From NCBI RefSeq assembly GCF_002836975.1, contig NZ_NIJK01000029.1, positions 275,100 through 339,099 on the forward strand: a stretch of DNA of 64,000 nt, in the 5' to 3' direction. This document shows positions 8,021 through 16,938 of the stretch, one piece after another. Every line of letters starts with the position of its first letter. The stretch's first letter is position 1. Position numbers and translations under genes: made by a program. The notes beneath the pieces were generated by a model, which was given only the letters and a program-made list of their open reading frames with translations, was not told where the DNA came from and ran no database searches. Source of the stretch: Shewanella indica. GTDB lineage: Bacteria; Pseudomonadota; Gammaproteobacteria; Enterobacterales; Shewanellaceae.

Positions 8021-9877
8021 TCATTCATTCCGGGATGGTGCCCCCATAGGCAGCCACACCCGCACTCGGCAACCGCGGCACTCGCGGCGGTTTTCCAGCT
8101 CCAGATGACCATTATGCTGAGTCACCACGTCGCGGCAGATAGCCAATCCCAGCCCCAAGCCATCCTCCTTGGTGGTAGCAAAAGACAGCATCAACTCCGC
8201 CGCCGAGGCGCTGAGGCCTATGCCTGTATCCAAGAGTTCCAGCAGCAGCCACTCTCCCTTGGTCCCGGCTGCGGGGGGCGCAGCCTGATAGTCGAGTTTG
8301 AGCTGGATCTCCCGTTTACCCGAAACTTCATCCAGGGCATCCATAGCATTTTTCAACAGATTAACCAGCATCTGACTCAGCCCTACAGCATCCCCCAGCA
8401 ACGGCCGCTCCGACCCGCGGCGACTTATTTTGAGCTCGACGCCCTGCTGCTCCATCGGCCGCTGAAACAGCGCCAGTGCATCCCTGAGCAGTGACTCTAT
8501 CACCACTGGCTCAGATTCGGCCCGGCGCCGACGCAGCAAACCGCGAATACGATGCACCACGGCCCCTGCGCGGATAGACTGATTATTGATCTTGGTCAAC
8601 ACCTCACGCATGGCATCGGCGCGCTCGCCACAGCCCTCGGCAGCGCGCTGCTCCAGCACCATCATGGCGCCTTCACTGTATTGGGTAATAGCGGCAATCG
8701 GCTGATTGAGCTCATGCGCCAGCCCGGCACCAATTTCGCCCAGAATAGCGGCACTTTGCATTCGTTCCAGTTGCAACTCTTTGTCCCGCAGTTGTCGCTC
8801 TGTTGCCAACAGGAATTCACTCTTCTGGCGAAACTTATATTCCAGCCACAGGTGGTAGAGAGTGGAGATCAGGAACAGTAACAGCAGCGCTCCGCCCCAC
8901 TCCTTGTTCTTGCGTACCCAGTCGATGGCGGCTTCATACAGAGGAGGTGGGCCGCCGTGAAGATCCAGCTCCTCATATAGTTTGATCACCTTGAGCTGAC
9001 TGATAGGAGCTGTCCAGCCCATGGTGTCGGCCTTGATCGCCGCTTCAGAGTCGGAAGGCAAGTCGAACAGCGCCCGGGTCACCGCTTGGGTGATATGACT
9101 GGGCACCAGATCAGAGGCGGCAAATGACCAGTTGGGATAGAGGGCGCTGCTGGTCTCGCAGTCATACCCCTCGGGCTTGACGCCGTTGATTACCCGATAG
9201 TCCTGACGTTGCACCAAGCCGGTTTCCACCATCTCCTCAAGGGTACAGAAGGGAGTAATGGCGGCATCGACAGTGCGGTCACGCACCTGGTAAACCAGAG
9301 GCTCCAGCGGAAACCCCAAAAAACGCACTTCGCCGAAAAAACGCTTGGCAGCAAAGCCACGCTTGTTGAGCAAGCCTACTGTCGCCTGATATCCCCCCAG
9401 CGCCTGAGGATCGCTGGCCACCACAGTAGCACCACGCAGCTCCTCAATATTGCGCACCGGGCTGTCGGCCCGCACTATGATAGCCGAGCTGATAGCAAAG
9501 GTAGTTCCCAGGTGCTTGCGACTACGCATGGTAGCCAGCCATGACAGGGGCAGCTTGCTGCTGAGGCTAAGGTATTGCCCTGGGTTGGTCACGATAAAGT
9601 GGATCCTGTGCTCCAGCAATTGCTGGCTCATTTGATCAAAGGTCAGCGGTTCGACCTCGAAGCGATTTCCTGGAAGTTCTTGGCTGAGATATTGCATCAT
9701 GGGGCGCCATCTCTCTTTGGCTTGAGCCACACCATGATTGGCCAGCACTCCGACCCGAAACACGGCCTCTATGGGCTCGTCACCCATTTCGGCATCGGTC
9801 GCCGGTTCATACAGTTGCGCCGAAGCCGAAGCACACCCGGCCCCCAACAACAGTATCAAGATTAATATTCTGGCCAT
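8021..9877 (-). CDS. ttrS: TtrS/ThsS-like sensor histidine kinase with periplasmic PhnD-type domain
   Basis: A 618-residue membrane kinase. A signal peptide leads into a PhnD-like periplasmic binding domain (about residues 35-310). Then come one transmembrane helix (ALLLLFLISTLYHLWLEY), a coiled linker, the H-box AHELNQPIAAI and an ATPase domain with NLLKNAMDAL, DTGIGLS and GLGLGLAIC. This layout is that of TtrS, the tetrathionate sensor; the related ThsS senses thiosulfate. It is divergent from a FixJ-type regulator, its likely partner. ATG 9877 is preferred over the upstream frame (to 9898) because AGGGGAG lies about 8 bases before it. Ligand choice cannot be read, but phsA and otr in the same cluster point to thiosulfate or tetrathionate. 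Confidence 0.85.
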   Translation of the reverse strand: MARILILILLLGAGCASASAQLYEPATDAEMGDEPIEAVFRVGVLANHGVAQAKERWRPMMQYLSQELPGNRFEVEPLTFDQMSQQLLEHRIHFIVTNPGQYLSLSSKLPLSWLATMRSRKHLGTTFAISSAIIVRADSPVRNIEELRGATVVASDPQALGGYQATVGLLNKRGFAAKRFFGEVRFLGFPLEPLVYQVRDRTVDAAITPFCTLEEMVETGLVQRQDYRVINGVKPEGYDCETSSALYPNWSFAASDLVPSHITQAVTRALFDLPSDSEAAIKADTMGWTAPISQLKVIKLYEELDLHGGPPPLYEAAIDWVRKNKEWGGALLLLFLISTLYHLWLEYKFRQKSEFLLATERQLRDKELQLERMQSAAILGEIGAGLAHELNQPIAAITQYSEGAMMVLEQRAAEGCGERADAMREVLTKINNQSIRAGAVVHRIRGLLRRRRAESEPVVIESLLRDALALFQRPMEQQGVELKISRRGSERPLLGDAVGLSQMLVNLLKNAMDALDEVSGKREIQLKLDYQAAPPAAGTKGEWLLLELLDTGIGLSASAAELMLSFATTKEDGLGLGLAICRDVVTQHNGHLELENRRECRGCRVRVWLPMGAPSRNE

Positions 9878-10053
9878 TCCCACTCCCCTTTTATCCATGA
9901 AGATAAGCTAATACAGACAGCAAAAAAATAACTTGATGGAGGGCAAATGTCGGCCAACACCTCAGTGATCTGGCTCTAAAAGCCAACAACCGAGTTTGAG
10001 CCTCACCACGACAAAGATTAGGATTGGCTTATTCACCTGAGAGAGGCAAGTAT

Positions 10054-10641
10054 GTGACTGACGTAGCGCTTTATTTGGTGGACGACGATGCCGCCGTCCG
10101 GGATTCACTCGGCTTTATGCTGAGCCAATTCGGTTATCAGCTGCAAGCCTTTGACAGCGGCCAGGCATTTCTCCAGGACGCTGAGTTGGAGGCGCCAGGC
10201 TGCGTGATCCTCGACAGCCGCATGCCTGAACTCACAGGCCAGCAGGTACAACAGAGACTACTGGAGGCCAACAGTCCCTTGGGGATCATCTTTCTTACCG
10301 GCCATGGCGATCTGCCAATGGCCGTTGACGCCTTTCGTCAGGGAGCCTGCGACTTTTTCCAGAAACCCGTGGCCGGCAAGGCGCTGGCCGCCGCTATCGA
10401 AAAAGCCTTCGACTACAGCCTCAAGACCCATGAACAGCAACAACTGCAGCAGAAATACGCCACCCTGACCGAGCGCGAGCAGCAGGTATTGCAACTTCTG
10501 GTGCAGGGAATGACCAATAAACAGATGTCCGAAGCTCTCTATCTGTCGCTGCGAACCATAGAGGTACATAGGGCCAAGATCATGAAAAAGCTTGGCGTCC
10601 ACAGTATTGCCGAACTGATCAAGTTCACTCCCTTGGTTTGA
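10054..10641 (+). CDS. ttrR: TtrR/FixJ-family response regulator
   Basis: A 195-residue regulator. The receiver domain has the acidic pair DDD near residue 10, the phosphoryl-acceptor Asp in VILDSRMPELTG, the Thr in FLTGHG and the Lys in FFQKPVAGK. A LuxR/FixJ-type helix-turn-helix follows (LTEREQQVLQLLVQG ... SLRTIEVHRAKIMKKLGV). I chose GTG 10054 because AGAGAGG lies about 7 bases upstream and the protein then starts at the receiver domain; the frame also opens at TTG 10024. It is divergent from the TtrS-like kinase, with about 175 bases between them. It probably activates otr and/or phsA, which is an inference from location. Confidence 0.85.
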   Translation: MTDVALYLVDDDAAVRDSLGFMLSQFGYQLQAFDSGQAFLQDAELEAPGCVILDSRMPELTGQQVQQRLLEANSPLGIIFLTGHGDLPMAVDAFRQGACDFFQKPVAGKALAAAIEKAFDYSLKTHEQQQLQQKYATLTEREQQVLQLLVQGMTNKQMSEALYLSLRTIEVHRAKIMKKLGVHSIAELIKFTPLV

Positions 10642-10748
10642 CTCCCATCCCGGGTGCGACAGCTTGTCGCACTTTGGTTGTTTAGCTTTGCCCCGCCCGC
10701 GCACAAGACCCAGAATGGGTCACCCAAAACAACCAAAATCAATAAGAT

Positions 10749-12794
10749 ATGCGCTTTTCACCTTCTCCTCTCGCTCTGGCTTTACTGCCTATAATCGGTC
10801 TGGGCACTGCCGCCAAGGCCAGTGATTCTCCCATGGAAGTGCTGGTGGTGCGCGGCAGCGTACAGAGCAGCGTGCTGCAGACCTCGCCTGAAGCCACCGC
10901 GCCCAAGGCCGATATCAGTGGTCTGCTCAAGTCACTGCCCGGCGCCAACGTCAACAGTAACGGCCCACTAACCGGCATAGCCCAGTACCGAGGCCTCTTT
11001 GGCGATAGAGTCGAAACCCAGGTCGGCGGCATGAGCATGGCCGGCGCCGGTCCCAACGCCATGGATACTCCCTTGAGTTATGCCGTGCCTGTAATCACAG
11101 AGCAACTCGAACTGGATCGCGGCATAGCCCCAGTCGCCAGCGGCGTCGATACCTTGGGTGGCAGTATCCGGGTAGTGGAGTCCCAGGCCCGTTTCGATGA
11201 AGTCAGCGGCCTGGTCAGCGGCCAATACCAGCATAATGGCGAGCAGAGTCGCATCGGCGTCAAGAGCAACTTCGGCGGCGAGCGTCAGGCACTCATGCTG
11301 TATGGCGACTTGTTCAAGGGCAATGATGTGCCCGAGAGCGGCGATAACCACAGATTACTGCCAGGGGTCTACGACAAGCAGGTGTTCGGCGGTGAATACA
11401 GATTCAACCTGGCCGACAGCAACGCCGATGATGAGTCGATAGCCTTCTCGTTCCAGCATCTGGAAACCACTGATGCCGCCACCCCGGCGCTGCCGATGGA
11501 TATCGACTATATCCGCACTGACAGATTCAAACTCAGTGGTGAGCACCTGCTGGCCGATTGGCAGATGCGCTGGCATCTGGGCTACAGCGATGCCCGTCAC
11601 GGCATGGACAACTTCAGCCTACGGATGAAAATGCCTACCATGGCACCGCGCTACACCATAGCCGACTCCAAGAGTTTCGACGGCCATTGGCAAATGGCGA
11701 AAGACAGCTGGGAATTTGGCTTTGATTGGCGCCATGCCGAACACGATACTGTGGTGACAGACCCCAGCAACAGCAAGTTCCGGGTGGATAACTTCAACGG
11801 TATCAACGACAGTGTTTATAGCCTCTACGCCCAATGGCAACAGGATTTTGGCCGCTGGAGCTGGCAACTGGGCAGCCGGGTGAAACACTACAGGTTTGAT
11901 GCCGATGCCGTGAGTCACTCTATGGCGGCCATGAAACCGGCAATCAAGACCCTGATGGACAGATTCAATCAGGCCGATCGCAGCCAAAACGATACCGGGC
12001 TGGACTTGGTGCTCAACGGCCGCTTCGAAATCGACAATGAGCTGGATGCCATAATCGGCCTGGCACGAAAACAGGCCAGTGCCAGCTATCAACAGCGCTA
12101 TCTCTGGGTGCCGATGCAGTCCACCGGCGGGCTGGCCGATGGCCGCACCTATGTGGGCCAGATGGACCTGGATCTGGAAACCGCCTGGCAACTGGAGCTG
12201 GGGCTGGATTTACACCGTCAGGGTTTCAACCTGACCCCTAGGGTGTTTGTCCAAAGGATAGACAACTATATTCAAGGCCTGCCCACGGATGATCCTGCCG
12301 TTATCGCCGCCGGCGATGCCAACACCTTGGTGTTCAGCAATACCGACGCCCTGCTCTACGGCATGGATATCAACGCCCACTGGCAGTTGCATGAACAGTG
12401 GAGCCTGGATCTGCAAGCGGCCTATACCTATGGTGAGCGCCGCGACGTGGAAGACAAGCTTTACCGTATCGCCCCGCCTAACCTGACTCTGGGACTCAAC
12501 TGGGATCAGGGCAGCTGGTTTGCCCGCCTGGAGACAGTAGCGGTTGCCGCCCAGGATAAGGTCTCGGCCACTCAGCTGGAGCAGGAAACTGCAGGCTATG
12601 GCTTGGTGAATCTGGCGACCGGTTACCGCGGTGACAGCTTTATGCTCAAGGCCGGAGTCGATAACCTGCTGGATAGAGAATATGTCGATCATCTCGCCGG
12701 TTATAACCGGGTAATGGGCGGTGATATCGCCGTCGGCGAGCGCTTACCACAACCCGGTCTCAACGCCTGGGTCATGGGCGAGTACCGTTTTTAA
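10749..12794 (+). CDS. OprC/NosA-like TonB-dependent outer-membrane receptor
   Basis: A 681-residue receptor. It has a signal peptide, a TonB-box-like segment (MEVLVVRG near residue 29), a plug domain (about 45-160) and a 22-strand barrel ending in Phe (VMGEYRF). The plug segment GPNAMDTPLSY resembles the copper receptor OprC/NosA. OprC binds copper with a CxxxM-HxM motif as I recall. Here the Met (residue 105) and an HGM (284-286) are present, but the Cys position is Gly101. Met is abundant around these sites. The substrate could be copper or a copper chelate, or another metal complex. It sits alone between two regulatory genes and has its own terminator. Confidence 0.75.
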   Translation: MRFSPSPLALALLPIIGLGTAAKASDSPMEVLVVRGSVQSSVLQTSPEATAPKADISGLLKSLPGANVNSNGPLTGIAQYRGLFGDRVETQVGGMSMAGAGPNAMDTPLSYAVPVITEQLELDRGIAPVASGVDTLGGSIRVVESQARFDEVSGLVSGQYQHNGEQSRIGVKSNFGGERQALMLYGDLFKGNDVPESGDNHRLLPGVYDKQVFGGEYRFNLADSNADDESIAFSFQHLETTDAATPALPMDIDYIRTDRFKLSGEHLLADWQMRWHLGYSDARHGMDNFSLRMKMPTMAPRYTIADSKSFDGHWQMAKDSWEFGFDWRHAEHDTVVTDPSNSKFRVDNFNGINDSVYSLYAQWQQDFGRWSWQLGSRVKHYRFDADAVSHSMAAMKPAIKTLMDRFNQADRSQNDTGLDLVLNGRFEIDNELDAIIGLARKQASASYQQRYLWVPMQSTGGLADGRTYVGQMDLDLETAWQLELGLDLHRQGFNLTPRVFVQRIDNYIQGLPTDDPAVIAAGDANTLVFSNTDALLYGMDINAHWQLHEQWSLDLQAAYTYGERRDVEDKLYRIAPPNLTLGLNWDQGSWFARLETVAVAAQDKVSATQLEQETAGYGLVNLATGYRGDSFMLKAGVDNLLDREYVDHLAGYNRVMGGDIAVGERLPQPGLNAWVMGEYRF

Positions 12795-12876
12795 GGGCGC
12801 CACGGTTGCCCGCTTAAGGGTTCATCCTCACCGTGCTCCCGCAAGCCGTTGAGATTTCCACTGCAATTGAACCTGC

Positions 12877-12914
12877 CCCGGCCTTTTCTCGTCTCGGAAG
12901 GCCGGGATTTTTTT
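12877..12914 (+). terminator. Rho-independent terminator of the TonB receptor gene
   Basis: CCCGGCCTT and AAGGCCGGG form a 9-base stem with a 12-base loop, followed by ATTTTTTT on the plus strand. The T-run overlaps the last codons of the convergent response-regulator gene. Confidence 0.85.
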
Positions 12915-13443
12915 AAGCAACAGGCTTCTTGGCCAGCTTACGTTGCAGGGTGCGGCGATGCATTCCCAACTGGCGGGCGGTGGCCGAGACATTGCCCTTA
13001 TTGGCATTGAGTACCTGCTGAATATATTCCCACTCCAAGCGCTTGGGGTGCAGCGGGGTTTCATCAGGCAAGGATGAAGCCGTATGGGGTTTAGGCTCGA
13101 CTTTGAGTGCCGCCAGCAGTGTCCGGGTGTCGGCCGGCTTGGCCAGGTAGTTATCGGCCCCCAGTTTCACCGCCTCCACCGCAGTGGCTATGCTGGCAAA
13201 ACCGGTGAGCAACACAATACAGGCCTTGGGCAGGCTGGCTCGCAGCGGTACTATCAGGCTAAGGCCGTTGCTTTGCGCCAATTTCATATCCAGCAGCACA
13301 TGGCTCGGCTGCCAGCTGCGGGCGCTGAGCAGTGCTTGGCTGGCATCTTCGGCATGGCAGCACTCAAAATCATGCCGCTGCATACGCCGTGTCAAAATGG
13401 CCGCCAGCGCCAAGTCATCTTCGACTATCAATAGCCGCTTCAT
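12913..13443 (-). CDS. RegA/PrrA/ActR-family redox response regulator
   Basis: A 176-residue regulator. The receiver domain has IVEDD, the acceptor Asp in VLLDMKLAQSNGL, the Thr in LLTGFAS and the Lys in YLAKPAD. A Pro-containing linker leads to a Fis-type helix-turn-helix in which GMHRRTLQRKLAKKP is the hallmark of RegA/PrrA/RoxR proteins. These control respiratory and other redox-responsive genes. Its start overlaps the stop of the kinase gene by 4 bases (ATGA), so the pair is translationally coupled. Targets in this organism are unknown. The 14 kb to the left contain redox genes that would suit such a regulator. Confidence 0.88.
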   Translation of the reverse strand: MKRLLIVEDDLALAAILTRRMQRHDFECCHAEDASQALLSARSWQPSHVLLDMKLAQSNGLSLIVPLRASLPKACIVLLTGFASIATAVEAVKLGADNYLAKPADTRTLLAALKVEPKPHTASSLPDETPLHPKRLEWEYIQQVLNANKGNVSATARQLGMHRRTLQRKLAKKPVA

Positions 13444-14732
13444 GCCGCATCTCCTTTAATGGCAGAAACCGGCAATAAGGGCAGACTGATACGCGCTTCA
13501 CAGCCCTGTGGGCCGTTGTGCAGCACCAGCTCGCCCCCCAGCTTCTCCAGACTGGCGTGACTCAAGAGCACGGCAACCCCCATACCTGTGCGGCTCGCCA
13601 CCGGCATCAGTCCAAGCTCACCCAAGAGATGGGCCTCTATGCCGCGGCCATAATCCTTGATGTTAATTTCAAGCCGAGTGTCACCGAGCGAATCGAAGCC
13701 AATTTCAACCTTGGGCTCGCCTATATTGTTAAGGCTAGCCTTGGCAGCGTTATCCACCAGCGCCAGCAGCGCCGGCAATAGACTGGCATCTGTGATAATT
13801 TCACGTTCAGTCAGGCCAGCAGGCAGGGTGAGACTGAAATCCACCTCGGGCATCAACAGCATGAGTTGCTGGCGCATATTTTGCCCCAGTGCCGCCAATG
13901 TCACGGCCTGGCGGCGACGCTCACGAATCGATTCAGTGGCGCGGCGCAATTCATTGAGTGTGACTTCACAGCGGGACAACGCCTGATCCATTTGCACCTG
14001 CGCTTCGGCATCCAACCCCTCTTCCATGGCTTCATCCAGCAGTAATCTCAGGCTCGCCAGTGGCGTTGCCAACTGGTGTGCCATCTGCGCCGAAGCTGTG
14101 CCCAACGCCAGCAGCTGTTCCTGCCGCAGCTGATTTTCCCTCAGCCAACCGAGCTCGGTATCCTGGCGTCGCAGACGACGGCTTATCAGGGCGACACTGG
14201 TGGTCAACACCAGTGCCGACACCACAAAGTTGAGCCACATCCCCAGGAAGTGTGAACTCATATCCATACCCTGATGACGGATATGGCCTTCCGGCAAGCT
14301 TAAGATCATCAGGCTATAGGCCAGAGTCGACAACGCAGCCAGGCTCCAACTGCCCCAGGCGGGCAAGGTGACCGCCGCCAGCGCAATCGGCACCAGCAGC
14401 AGCGAAATAAAGGCATTGGTAGCACCACCGGAAAACCACAGCCAGGAGATCCAGAACAGGGTGTCCAGCAACAGGGCGATAAAGATACCGGCACTCTGAC
14501 GATAAAGAGGATGACGCAACCACAGGGTCAAGGCCAGGTAGGCACTTTCCAGCCCGAACACCCACCACAAGGGTTCAGGTTGCAGCGTCAGGCCAAAGGC
14601 GTCACTGCCGAGCAGGGTCAACCCCAATTGCAGCAGCAACCCCAAAACCCGCAGCAACGCCAGTTGATCGGCCGCCGCCAGGCCACCGGTTCGGCCAAAT
14701 AAGCCAGTCATTCCCATTGGGGTACTTTTCAT
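13440..14732 (-). CDS. RegB/PrrB-family redox-sensing histidine kinase
   Basis: A 430-residue kinase with about six N-terminal membrane helices (residues 25-190), the H-box AQMAHQLATPLASLR, a Cys shortly after it (LSRCEVTL, the position of the redox-active Cys of RegB) and an ATPase domain (LVDNAAKASL, KDYGRGI). The quinone-sensing heptapeptide GGxxNPF of RegB appears at residues 102-108 as GGATNAF, with Pro changed to Ala. I chose ATG 14732. ATGs at 14717 and 14711 are possible, and none has a strong ribosome-binding site. It is the upstream gene of an operon with the RegA-like regulator. Confidence 0.85.
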   Translation of the reverse strand: MKSTPMGMTGLFGRTGGLAAADQLALLRVLGLLLQLGLTLLGSDAFGLTLQPEPLWWVFGLESAYLALTLWLRHPLYRQSAGIFIALLLDTLFWISWLWFSGGATNAFISLLLVPIALAAVTLPAWGSWSLAALSTLAYSLMILSLPEGHIRHQGMDMSSHFLGMWLNFVVSALVLTTSVALISRRLRRQDTELGWLRENQLRQEQLLALGTASAQMAHQLATPLASLRLLLDEAMEEGLDAEAQVQMDQALSRCEVTLNELRRATESIRERRRQAVTLAALGQNMRQQLMLLMPEVDFSLTLPAGLTEREIITDASLLPALLALVDNAAKASLNNIGEPKVEIGFDSLGDTRLEINIKDYGRGIEAHLLGELGLMPVASRTGMGVAVLLSHASLEKLGGELVLHNGPQGCEARISLPLLPVSAIKGDAA

Positions 14733-14957
14733 CCGTTTATCATCCGAAAACCTGCAAAGGCATTGAATCGGCAGGTATACCAAGTTGGCTATGGCATTGC
14801 GAGGCTCTGGAATGTCAATGTCTGCCGTCGACGCCTCGGCACGGCCGCTTTACATCATTAACAAGGCTTCACATTTTAGGGGCTTTTCAAAGCCAAAGCA
14901 CTTGTTTACCCTGTGGATTCACCCTTTTTCATTCCTGAGAGGCTGCAGAACCCGCCG

Positions 14958-16850
14958 ATGACCACTTCCTCTTCCTTGCCGCTGATCCTGGCCGGCCCGA
15001 TATTGCGCCACTGTGACCGGGACCATTTCACCCTCTGGTGGGTCAGCAGCAAACCGTTGAGCCCGCAATTAACGCTTAAGTTGAGTCACAAGTCGGCGCC
15101 CTTGCCGCTGAATGAAGAACAAGTGCACCGAGTACAACTAGGTAAACACGCCTGGCAGTATCTGCTGCATCTGGAAGTTCCCGGATTACTGCCCCAAGGG
15201 CAAGCCGTGGGTTATAGCTTGGAAGATGCCGATGGTCAGTCGCTGTTCGCCGATATCGAAGGTCTGTGTTATCCGGACAAATCCTCCCCCGAGCTGGTGC
15301 TGCAGCCCAGGCTGGATCGTTTGCTGCACGGCTCCTGTCGCAACCCGCACCATCACAGCGGTGATGCACTGGTGGCGGCCGATACTCTGCTGGAGCAGAA
15401 CAATGCCCCTGCCGAGCGCCCGGCGCTACTGATGCTGAGCGGCGATCAGCTCTATGTCGATGACGTGGCCGGCCCCACCCTGGTGGCCATTGCCCAGGTA
15501 ATCGAGCTGCTGGGACTAAAGCAGGAAAGCTTTAGTGACGCCCCACTCAAAGACTCGGCGCAGATAGATTATGGCCCTGACTCCCTCTACCAAAGGCCAA
15601 AACAGCTCTTGCCCCGTACCCAGTATCCGGCCAAGACAGCACTTTGGCGCTGGTATATCAATCACCCCATATTCACCTCTTCGATGGCTGAAAACCATCT
15701 GCTGAGCTTCGCCGAAGTCACGGCCCTGTATCTTTTAATCTGGTCACCGGAACTGTGGCAGCAACTGGAACTGCCGCAACAGTTGCCCGGGCTGAACGGT
15801 AAACGGGCACAGGAGTGGCAGAACCAGTGGCAACACTTATTGGAGTTCAAGGCGGGCCTTGGCAAGGTTAGGCGCCTTTTGGCGCATCTGCCCACCTATA
15901 TGATTTTCGATGATCATGACATTACCGACGACTGGAACCTGACGGCCCGCTGGGAAGAGGCCGCCTATGGTCACGCCTTCTCCAAGCGCATCATAGGCAA
16001 TGCCTTGCTGGGGTACACCCTGTTTCAAGCTCTCGGCAATCAACCCAAGAGGTTTACCGACTTTTTCGAAGATCTGAGCGGCCTCTATCTGGCCGACAGC
16101 GAGCGCCAGGATGCCCTGATAGACAAGCTGCTCAAGTGTGAGAACTGGCACTACACCCTGGATACTCACCCCAGAATGGTAGTACTGGATACCCGTACCC
16201 GCCGCTGGCGCAGCGAATCCAACCTGGCCAAGCCTTCCGGACTGATGGACTGGGAGGCGCTGATGGATCTACAACAGGCGCTGCTGGGGCAGGATAAGGT
16301 CATCATAGTTTCGGCGGCGCCGATTTTCGGGGTCAAGCTGATTGAGGCTGTGCAACGCACGGCCACTCTCATCGGTGCTTCGCTGCTGGTGGACGCCGAA
16401 AACTGGATGGCACACCCCGGCGCCGCCAACGCCCTGCTGTCGATCTTCATGCACAGACGTACCCCGCAGGAGTTTGTGATCCTCTCCGGCGATGTGCATT
16501 ACTCCTTTGCCTATGACATAGGGATCCGCTTTCGCCGTGCCAGTCCCAACATCTACCAGATCACCGCCAGCGGCATCAAAAATCAGTTCCCGGAAAAGCT
16601 GCTGCCTGTGTTTGATAAGCTCAACGGTTGGCTCTATGGGCATTTCTCGCCGCTCAATCTGCTGACCAAACGCAAACGCATGTCGATCCGCGGCCGCCGC
16701 CCCAATGGAGCCCCCAGCAAGCGCCTGGTCAACCAAAGCGGTATCGGCCTTCTGGAACTGGCAGAAAACGGCGCCCCCAAGCGGATAGCCGTACTGCACG
16801 CCGATATGAGCCTGACCGAGTTTCAAGCCCCCAAAGACAGTCGCGACTGA
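14958..16850 (+). CDS. PhoD-like metallophosphatase family protein
   Basis: A 630-residue protein of the alkaline phosphatase D/PhoD-like superfamily. It shows the metal-binding blocks GSCRNPHHH, SGDQLYVDD, FDDHDITDDW and GDVHYSFAYD in the expected order. It has no obvious signal peptide, unlike classical PhoD, so it may be cytoplasmic. The substrate (phosphodiester, phospholipid or other) is unknown. ATG 14958 begins the conserved region; the frame opens earlier at GTG 14913 without a ribosome site. It is divergent from the RegB-like kinase and lies 88 bases before the AraC-type regulator gene. Confidence 0.75.
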   Translation: MTTSSSLPLILAGPILRHCDRDHFTLWWVSSKPLSPQLTLKLSHKSAPLPLNEEQVHRVQLGKHAWQYLLHLEVPGLLPQGQAVGYSLEDADGQSLFADIEGLCYPDKSSPELVLQPRLDRLLHGSCRNPHHHSGDALVAADTLLEQNNAPAERPALLMLSGDQLYVDDVAGPTLVAIAQVIELLGLKQESFSDAPLKDSAQIDYGPDSLYQRPKQLLPRTQYPAKTALWRWYINHPIFTSSMAENHLLSFAEVTALYLLIWSPELWQQLELPQQLPGLNGKRAQEWQNQWQHLLEFKAGLGKVRRLLAHLPTYMIFDDHDITDDWNLTARWEEAAYGHAFSKRIIGNALLGYTLFQALGNQPKRFTDFFEDLSGLYLADSERQDALIDKLLKCENWHYTLDTHPRMVVLDTRTRRWRSESNLAKPSGLMDWEALMDLQQALLGQDKVIIVSAAPIFGVKLIEAVQRTATLIGASLLVDAENWMAHPGAANALLSIFMHRRTPQEFVILSGDVHYSFAYDIGIRFRRASPNIYQITASGIKNQFPEKLLPVFDKLNGWLYGHFSPLNLLTKRKRMSIRGRRPNGAPSKRLVNQSGIGLLELAENGAPKRIAVLHADMSLTEFQAPKDSRD

Positions 16851-16938
16851 ATCCCGGGGAGCGGATTTTGATCTGCCCGGCTTGGTGACAAGCCGGCTCA
16901 GGTTATAATGCAGGCATTCATCCCGGCTCAGACTCACG

